From UBA5216 sp040081205 (GTDB taxonomy: Bacteria > Pseudomonadota > Gammaproteobacteria > Burkholderiales > SG8-41): a DNA stretch of 26,184 nt. The stretch spans positions 1 to 26,184 of the forward strand of contig JBEBHE010000020.1 in NCBI GenBank assembly GCA_040081205.1, given 5' to 3'. Shown piece by piece: positions 21,962-26,184 of the stretch. Both the position numbers and the translations under genes were made by a program. Numbering within the stretch: position 1 is the first letter of the stretch; every line of letters starts with the position of its first letter. The notes under the pieces are model-generated. The model was not told where the DNA came from. It made no database searches and saw nothing but the letters and a program-made list of their open reading frames with translations.

Positions 21962-22513
21962 ATGAAATGGCTGTTATCCGTAATATGCGTGTCGAGTTTG
22001 TTGATGGCGCAGTTTGCGAGTGCGTGCCCCGCATTGCTCGATCACCGTTTCACGTCGTTGCAAGGAAAGAAGGTGAATTTGTGCGAGTTCGCCAACCGGC
22101 CCATTCTCATTGTCAACACCGCCAGCAAGTGCGGCTACACGCCGCAGTTTGAAAAACTCGAAGCCTTGCATAAGCAATACGCTAGGCACGGGCTGGTGGT
22201 GCTGGGCTTTCCGTCGAACGACTTCAATCAGGAGCTCGCCAGCAACCATGAGATCGCGCAGTTTTGCCTGCTGACATACGCAATTGAATTTCCGATGATT
22301 GAGCAGGGCGCGGTGACGGGGGCTAAGGCAAGCCCGCTGTATCGCGCGCTGGCGGCGGCGTCAGGCGAAGCACCGCAGTGGAATTTTCACAAATATTTAA
22401 TTGCGCCAGACGGCAAGACCGTGCATGGCTTTCGCAGCGCGGTCGAGCCTGACGCGCCAGAGATCAAGGTACGCATCCAAGCGATGCTGAAGTCGCGGCC
22501 CGTTCGGCAGTAA
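21962..22513 (+). CDS. Exported glutathione peroxidase-like protein (Cys type)
   Basis: A 183-residue thiol peroxidase of the glutathione peroxidase family. A signal peptide (residues 1-21, ending ASA before Cys22) sends it to the periplasm, and lipidation of Cys22 is possible. The active site is NTASKCGYTPQF with Cys57 at the position occupied by Sec in the animal enzymes. W140-N141 (PQWNFHKYLI) supply the Trp and Asn of the catalytic tetrad. The Gln segment reads GFPSNDFNQEL, with Asp87 where CNQF enzymes have Gln. AGGAGA at 21948-21953 selects the ATG at 21962; a GTG 13 codons upstream (21923) has no such site and would bury the signal peptide. It likely reduces peroxides using thioredoxin-type donors (family knowledge). 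No operon partner is visible. Confidence 0.92.
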   Translation: MKWLLSVICVSSLLMAQFASACPALLDHRFTSLQGKKVNLCEFANRPILIVNTASKCGYTPQFEKLEALHKQYARHGLVVLGFPSNDFNQELASNHEIAQFCLLTYAIEFPMIEQGAVTGAKASPLYRALAAASGEAPQWNFHKYLIAPDGKTVHGFRSAVEPDAPEIKVRIQAMLKSRPVRQ

Positions 22514-22560
22514 TTCGGCGCGCCGCACGCCGCGCCCCGGCAGGCCGGCTGATGCCTTCC

Positions 22561-22764
22561 TTATTGGTGTTTAAGGTTCGGGGCCGATGACAGCCAGCCA
22601 CTGATGCGCCCGAATTTTTCGAACACCCAATAGATGCCATTCGCCAGCCTGTCGGATGCTTCTAGCGCCGCAAACGCTTCCTCACGATCGAGGTTCGATA
22701 GCGCTAATGCATCAATTTTTCTATACATCATTGAACTTTCTTTGCTGTAAATCGTCTTTTCCAT
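22561..22764 (-). CDS. Small hypothetical protein
   Basis: A 67-residue protein, not recognised. It is mostly polar and probably helical (IDALALSNLDREEAFAALEA), with a more hydrophobic, Trp-rich C-terminal half (GIYWVFEKFGRISGWLS) that could sit on a membrane or fold as an amphipathic helix. A strong ribosome binding site (AAGGAG) stands at proper spacing before the ATG at 22764, and a plausible promoter lies further upstream, so I take it as a real gene. Two further in-frame Met codons (residues 12-13) are alternative starts without that site. It is divergent from the LysR gene. Confidence 0.65.
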   Translation of the reverse strand: MEKTIYSKESSMMYRKIDALALSNLDREEAFAALEASDRLANGIYWVFEKFGRISGWLSSAPNLKHQ

Positions 22765-22803
22765 GGTGAAGCTCCTTTTAATTCAGGTAGTTATAGACAC
22801 TTT

Positions 22804-22831
22804 GTAATAAATATTAAATATTAAATATCAA
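22804..22831 (-). promoter_or_regulatory. Possible promoter of small hypothetical gene
   Basis: On the minus strand, TTGATA (22826-22831) and TATTAC (22804-22809) are separated by 16 AT-only bases. The pair lies about 40 bases upstream of the ATG at 22764. Both hexamers are imperfect. Confidence 0.35.
22809..22828. repeat. Short tandem repeat AAATATT
   Basis: Almost three copies of the 7-base unit AAATATT. They fall in the spacer of the putative promoter of the small gene, so a change in copy number would change its hexamer spacing. Confidence 0.6.
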
Positions 22832-22865
22832 TTACTTACTGCTATAACATAGACTGGATTCTCCT

Positions 22866-22871
22866 TATAAT
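22866..22871 (+). promoter_or_regulatory. Possible -10 element of LysR gene
   Basis: A perfect TATAAT 63 bases before the LysR ATG. No good -35 hexamer is found 16-18 bases upstream, which would fit a regulated promoter, but the call rests on one element. Confidence 0.3.
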
Positions 22872-22934
22872 GTTGCATCGCATCAACCTACATCTATTGA
22901 TTATTCAAGTTAGGTAAACTAAATAGGAATAACC

Positions 22935-23894
22935 ATGCCCGTGCGCCTCCCACCATTGAATTCGCTCAAAGCCTTTGAAGCGGCTGCCCGGCACTTAAGC
23001 GTTAAGAAAGCTGCGCTGGAACTGAATGTGACTTCGGCCGCAGTCAGTCATCAGATTCGCACGTTGGAGGACTACCTGGGCGTGCAGTTGTTTCATCGCT
23101 ACAACCGTGCTCTGGAACTCACCGACGTGGCGCGGGCGGCGTTGCCGAAGTTGGGCGAGGGTTTTGATTGCCTGGCACAGGCCGTTGCGCTGTTACGCGT
23201 CCACCACAGCGGCGGATCGCTCACCGTCAGCGCCGCACCGTCGTTTGCCGCGCGCTGGTTGATGCCCAGACTGCATCGTTTTATTGCTGCCCATCCGGAA
23301 ATTGATGTGCGTATTTCCGCGCGCATGCGTCGCCTCAGCGTAGATGGCAAAGGCGATGTCGCCGAACGCGCGACGGTGGAAGCGTGGCTGGCTGATTCTG
23401 ATGTGGCGATCCTGTATGGCCGCGGCAATGTACACGGCATGAAAGTGGAGCGCTTGATTGATCTGAGTATTACACCGATATGCAGCCCGAAGCTGCTTGC
23501 CGCTGACCATCCACATCCTTTGAGGACGCCGGACGATCTGAAATATCATCTGCTATTGCATGATGATACCGGCGAGCTATACGACAACGAGGCGTTTTGG
23601 GGACTGTGGCTGAAAGCGGCTGGTGTGACTGATGTAGAGGCGAACAAAGGGCCGCATTTCAGTCACGCTGTGCTGGCCTTTGAGGCGGCGATCGATGCGG
23701 TGGGCGTGCTGGCCAGCATGCCGGTGCTCGCGGCTGAAGATATCGCCGGCGGGAAACTGGTAGCGCCGTTTGATCTGGTGGTCAAATTGCCGGACGGCTA
23801 TTACATGGCGTGTGGCGAGCACGCCGATGAACGCCCGGCGGTGGCGGCTTTTCGGGCGTGGCTAAGGGACGAAGCGGCGCGCCCGAGCGCGTAG
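22935..23894 (+). CDS. LysR-family transcriptional regulator (GcvA-like)
   Basis: A 319-residue LysR-type regulator. The N-terminal winged helix-turn-helix has PLNSLKAFEAAARHLSVKKAALELNVTSAAVSHQIRTLED, here as SLKAFEAAARHLSVKKAA and TSAAVSHQIRTLEDYLG, followed by QLFHRYNRALELTD; this pattern resembles GcvA/AmpR-like members. The remaining ~220 residues are a periplasmic-binding-protein-like effector domain (VSAAPSFAARWLMPRLHRF and what follows). The ATG at 22935 follows AGGAA. It is divergent from the small hypothetical gene, which LysR regulators often control, and convergent with the MFS gene 29 bases away. The effector is unknown. An insertion-like Arg-rich stretch (ISARMRRLSVDGKG) is seen in the effector domain. 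Confidence 0.93.
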   Translation: MPVRLPPLNSLKAFEAAARHLSVKKAALELNVTSAAVSHQIRTLEDYLGVQLFHRYNRALELTDVARAALPKLGEGFDCLAQAVALLRVHHSGGSLTVSAAPSFAARWLMPRLHRFIAAHPEIDVRISARMRRLSVDGKGDVAERATVEAWLADSDVAILYGRGNVHGMKVERLIDLSITPICSPKLLAADHPHPLRTPDDLKYHLLLHDDTGELYDNEAFWGLWLKAAGVTDVEANKGPHFSHAVLAFEAAIDAVGVLASMPVLAAEDIAGGKLVAPFDLVVKLPDGYYMACGEHADERPAVAAFRAWLRDEAARPSA

Positions 23895-23923
23895 TGTGAA
23901 GCAGGCGCGGGGCAGGCTGCGGT

Positions 23924-25138
23924 TTATGCCAGGGAGCCCGCGCTGCGCGGAATCTGGCGCTCATCCACCGGTAAGGTGAGTAGCGCCGCCACAAAGCCTG
24001 CGGCGATGGTAATCCACCACATCAGGGTGTACGAGCCGGTGGAATCGAAAATGCGGCCGCCGAGCCATACGCCGAGGAAGCTGCCCGCCTGATGAAACAT
24101 AAAAGCGCAACCGCTTAGCGTGGACAAATAACGCACGCCGAAAATCTGCGCAATCAGCGCGCTGGTAATCGGTGCGGTGCCCAGCCACAGAAATCCAATT
24201 GCTGCGGAAAACAGATACACCGTGGTGGCCGATAGTGGCGTCAGAATAAACGCCGTCACTACCATCGCCCGCGTGAAGTACAAGGTCGCCAGCAGGTATT
24301 TTTTGGTATAGCGGCTGCCCAGCCATCCCCACGTATAGCTGCCAAAGGTATTGAACAAACCGATCAGCGCCAGCGCGATCATGCCGGTGGCGGGCGTCAT
24401 TTTTTGATCGACCAGATAGGCGGGAAAATGCACGGAGATAAACAGCAATTGAAATCCGCACACCGTGTAGGCGATACACATCAACACAAAGCCGCGATGC
24501 GTGAACGCTTCGCGTAGCGCGGCGGGTATCGACTGCTTGAACGGCGTTTGCGCCTGGGCTTTACCATCCTCGACCAACGCGGTGGACAGCGGCAACAACA
24601 CCAGCACCGTGAGCGCGAGAATCAGCAGCGCCTGCTGCCAGCCCAGATGGTTGATCAGCACTTGGCCGTAGGGCAGCATCAAAAACTGCCCGAACGAACC
24701 TGCCGCGCCGACAATGCCCATGGCGGTGCTGCGTTTGTCCGCAGGAACCACACGCCCGATCACGCCGTATACCGTGCTGAACCCGCAGCAGCCCAGCGCC
24801 ATGCCGATCAACAGGCCGGCGCTCAAATTGAGTTCCAGTCCGGTGCTTGCATGCGACATCAGCACCAGACCAAGGGCATAGCCGATGGTGCCGACCGCCA
24901 TCACGCGTGCCGCGCCGAACTTGTCGGCGATCATGCCGGTGAGCGGCTGTGAAAATCCGTAAAACAGGTTTTGCAGGGCGATGGCAAAAGAAAATGTTTC
25001 GCGGCTGATGCCCAGGTCGAGCGTCATCGGTTGCAGATAAAGCCCGAAGCCGTGGCGCGTGCCAAGCACAATAGTCATTGCGAGGCCGCCGCAGGCAATC
25101 ACGACGGCAGGCGTGCGCCAGTTTTTCTTCACAGTCAT
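23924..25138 (-). CDS. MFS transporter, monocarboxylate/oxalate-formate-like
   Basis: A permease of about 404 residues with around 12 hydrophobic segments. Features of the major facilitator fold include the loop between TM2 and TM3 (GMIADKFGAARVMAVG, matching the G-x3-D-x3-G pattern) and TRHGFGLYLQPM after TM1, which resembles monocarboxylate or oxalate-formate-type permeases. The substrate is not determined by sequence. I choose the ATG at 25138 because the family usually begins just ahead of TM1. A GTG at 25177 would add 13 residues and has a slightly better purine tract upstream, so it remains possible. The gene is convergent with the LysR gene; regulation by it is possible but not shown. 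Confidence 0.9.
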   Translation of the reverse strand: MTVKKNWRTPAVVIACGGLAMTIVLGTRHGFGLYLQPMTLDLGISRETFSFAIALQNLFYGFSQPLTGMIADKFGAARVMAVGTIGYALGLVLMSHASTGLELNLSAGLLIGMALGCCGFSTVYGVIGRVVPADKRSTAMGIVGAAGSFGQFLMLPYGQVLINHLGWQQALLILALTVLVLLPLSTALVEDGKAQAQTPFKQSIPAALREAFTHRGFVLMCIAYTVCGFQLLFISVHFPAYLVDQKMTPATGMIALALIGLFNTFGSYTWGWLGSRYTKKYLLATLYFTRAMVVTAFILTPLSATTVYLFSAAIGFLWLGTAPITSALIAQIFGVRYLSTLSGCAFMFHQAGSFLGVWLGGRIFDSTGSYTLMWWITIAAGFVAALLTLPVDERQIPRSAGSLA

Positions 25139-25169
25139 GGATGAATTTGGGTAAAGAGCCGAGTGTAGC

Positions 25170-25197
25170 GTAACCACATCGCCCTATCGGGCGTTAC
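25170..25197. other. Hairpin in MFS gene leader
   Basis: CGCCC (25180-25184) pairs with GGGCG (25189-25193) around TATC. GTAA (25170-25173) can pair further out with TTAC (25194-25197), leaving a bulge. It covers the alternative GTG start of the MFS gene. No T-run follows. Confidence 0.35.
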
Positions 25198-25237
25198 AGG
25201 GGTGCCACAGACCATAAGATGAAGCGCTGGCGAAAAT

Positions 25238-25252
25238 CGGCTAAAATAGCCG
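25238..25252. promoter_or_regulatory. Inverted repeat with -10-like box before tRNA-Pro
   Basis: CGGCTA (25238-25243) and TAGCCG (25247-25252) form a perfect inverted repeat around AAA. It contains TAAAAT (25242-25247), five of six to the -10 consensus. A start about 7 bases on would fall just ahead of the mature tRNA 5' end (25259). No good -35 hexamer is seen. Confidence 0.35.
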
Positions 25253-25258
25253 CTCAGT

Positions 25259-25335
25259 CAGGGTGTAGCGTAGCCTGGTAGCGCGCCTGCTTTGGGAGCA
25301 GGAGGTCGTGAGTTCGAATCTCACCTCCCTGACCA
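25259..25335 (+). tRNA. tRNA-Pro (anticodon UGG)
   Basis: A complete 77-base cloverleaf including an encoded CCA end. Acceptor CAGGGTG pairs with CTCCCTG except for a T-T mismatch at positions 6:67. The D stem is GCGT/GCGC with one G-U. The anticodon stem CCTGC/GCAGG frames the loop TTTGGGA with anticodon TGG at 25293-25295. The variable region is AGGTC. The T stem is GTGAG/CTCAC with loop TTCGAAT. It reads CCA codons and, by wobble, other proline codons. Confidence 0.96.
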
Positions 25336-25361
25336 ATCCAGATTCCCCGCGATGAGCGCGT

Positions 25362-26057
25362 TCAGTCCTTCAGCTTGAATGGATTGAAATTAGTCTGCCG
25401 GTCGTAATAATCTTCGTTTTCCGCGCGCTTCAGCCAATTGACGATTTTGTAGGTCAGCGGCGTGAATATAATTTCAACGCCGACTTTCAAGGTAAATTGC
25501 GCGAGCATCACCATCGGCAATTTGTCGTTGGGAATAATCCCGGTGCCGTAAAACGCAAGCGGATAAAACAATGCGGAATCGACCGCCTCTCCGGCAAAGG
25601 TGGAGCCGATAGTGCGGCTCCACAGATGTTTGCCTTGCGTTAGGATTTTCATTTTCGCCAGCACCAGCGAATTGACGAACTCGCCGCAGAAATATGCAAT
25701 CATCGACGCCAGCACAATGCGCCAGGTAGAGCCGAAGGCCACTTCATATGCGCCCTGATGTTTCCAGAACGGCGCCGGCGGCAAGGCGACCACGATGCTC
25801 GCCATGATCGATGCGAATGCGAGCGCGGCAAAGCCGCTCCAGATCACTTTGCGCGCGCGTGAGTAACCGTAAACTTCGGTGAGGATATCGCCGAACACAT
25901 ACGAGATCGGGAAAAACAACACGCCCGCGCCGAAGGTCAGCACGCCCCACACGGGCAAGTCCACTTGCGCAATTTTCGCCGGGCCGATCAGATTCGAGCA
26001 GATCAGCACGGTGACGAAGGCTGCCGTCACCACATTGAAGTAGCGATATTCACGCAT
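25362..26057 (-). CDS. yhhQ: YhhQ-family queuosine precursor transporter
   Basis: A 231-residue integral membrane protein of the YhhQ/VUT family, which imports the queuosine precursors preQ0 or preQ1 for tRNA modification (established for the E. coli member). About six hydrophobic segments are visible. Family segments include FPISYVFGDILTEVYGYSRARKVIW, seen as ISYVFGDILTEVYGYSRAR, then FVNSLVLAKMK and STFAGEAVDSALFYPLAFYG. The C-terminus is a polar tail. ATG at 26057 is preceded by only 35 bases to the stop of an upstream GST-like gene, and that gap contains a copy of the dispersed motif. The product's neighbour is a tRNA gene, but the link is probably chance. Confidence 0.93.
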   Translation of the reverse strand: MREYRYFNVVTAAFVTVLICSNLIGPAKIAQVDLPVWGVLTFGAGVLFFPISYVFGDILTEVYGYSRARKVIWSGFAALAFASIMASIVVALPPAPFWKHQGAYEVAFGSTWRIVLASMIAYFCGEFVNSLVLAKMKILTQGKHLWSRTIGSTFAGEAVDSALFYPLAFYGTGIIPNDKLPMVMLAQFTLKVGVEIIFTPLTYKIVNWLKRAENEDYYDRQTNFNPFKLKD

Positions 26058-26066
26058 GGTCTGTAT

Positions 26067-26082
26067 ATAAGTATTTGTTTTT
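26067..26082 (+). repeat. Dispersed AT-rich motif, exact core copy 6
   Basis: ATAAGTATTTGTTTTT, identical over 16 bases to the copies at 9566-9584 and 20210-20228, then two more T. It fills about half of the 35-base gap between yhhQ and the GST-like gene. Confidence 0.7.
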
Positions 26083-26092
26083 TTATATGGAT

Positions 26093-26184
26093 TTATGTTA
26101 ACGCTAACATGGCGTGTTCCTTAAACGCCGGCCGCGTGCATAAGCGTGCGTACCACGCGTCCAGATTTTTCAGCGGTGGCCTCG
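26093..26184 (-). CDS. Glutathione S-transferase-like protein, C-terminal fragment
   Basis: The last 29 codons of a gene that enters from beyond the window end. The minus-strand frame reads PPLKNLDAWYARLCTRPAF and then K-E-H-A-M-L-A-L-T before TAA at 26093-26095. The pattern of a Trp-x2-Arg helix followed by R-P-A-F-K-E-H is the usual end of bacterial glutathione S-transferases. With so little sequence the subfamily cannot be told. It is upstream of yhhQ on the same strand (35-base gap), so the two may be co-transcribed. Confidence 0.65.
   Translation of the reverse strand, partial: RPPLKNLDAWYARLCTRPAFKEHAMLALT

Noticed and set aside
22515..22540. GGCGCG/CGCGCC hairpin after the peroxidase gene as a terminator
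   Set aside because: GC-only stem with no T-run following; it could still help end transcription, but the sequence alone does not support the call.
1..26184. Search for CRISPR arrays, insertion sequences, integrases and attachment sites
   Set aside because: No regularly spaced repeats, transposase or integrase frames, or terminal inverted repeats were seen; the tRNA-Pro has no integrase or duplicated 3' end next to it.

Overview
The window reads as a chromosomal piece of a motile, Gram-negative betaproteobacterium (Burkholderiales/Nitrosomonadales-like; this placement is inference). The grounds are the coding style (GC-rich genes with AT-rich gaps), the che gene order with cheD between cheR and cheB, the PAS/HAMP-rich signalling proteins, and the bactofilin and YhhQ families. 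No insertion sequence, prophage gene, CRISPR array or rRNA is visible.

Layout. 1-580: a secreted hypothetical protein on the minus strand. 864-4449: a MASE1-PAS-PAS-PAS histidine kinase followed by a NarL/LuxR-type response regulator. 4450-5058: a 609-base gap with a possible terminator, a copy of a dispersed motif and a possible sigma-28 promoter. 5059-6768: a chemoreceptor, convergent with a large GGDEF-EAL c-di-GMP enzyme (6825-9389, minus). 9744-11407: a two-gene unit. Its first gene is interrupted by an in-frame TGA at 10041-10043 and is best read as a selenoprotein of the UGSC family. Its second gene is a 372-residue conserved protein coupled by an ATGA overlap. 11664-20207: a nine-gene chemotaxis operon (STAS protein, receptor-like membrane protein, cheY, a receptor without a sensor domain, cheA, cheW, cheR, cheD, cheB). 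20395-21680: a secreted hypothetical protein and a bactofilin whose stop codons interlock. 21962-23894: a periplasmic glutathione peroxidase-like protein, a 67-residue small protein (minus) and a LysR regulator. 23924-26184: an MFS permease (minus), tRNA-Pro(UGG), the YhhQ queuosine-precursor transporter (minus) and the last 29 codons of a glutathione S-transferase-like gene (minus).

How the genes work together. The che operon encodes a complete receptor-CheW-CheA-CheY pathway with methylation (CheR), demethylation (CheB) and deamidation (CheD). No separate CheZ is present, but the receptor-like second gene ends with a CheZ-like D-x3-Q motif. Both receptors end in a W-K-E-F tail of the kind that tethers CheR/CheB. 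The receptor at 5059 lies outside the operon but is clearly a paralogue of the receptor inside it.

Most notable points. (1) The UGSC selenoprotein: a U-G-S-C redox motif, a hairpin of the right geometry 18 nt after the UGA, and a coupled partner of unknown function. An automatic annotation would split or mis-start this gene. (2) A 16-19 base AT-rich motif recurs in six gene-free gaps, three times identically over 16 bases. (3) The receptor-like protein is a candidate CheY-P phosphatase.
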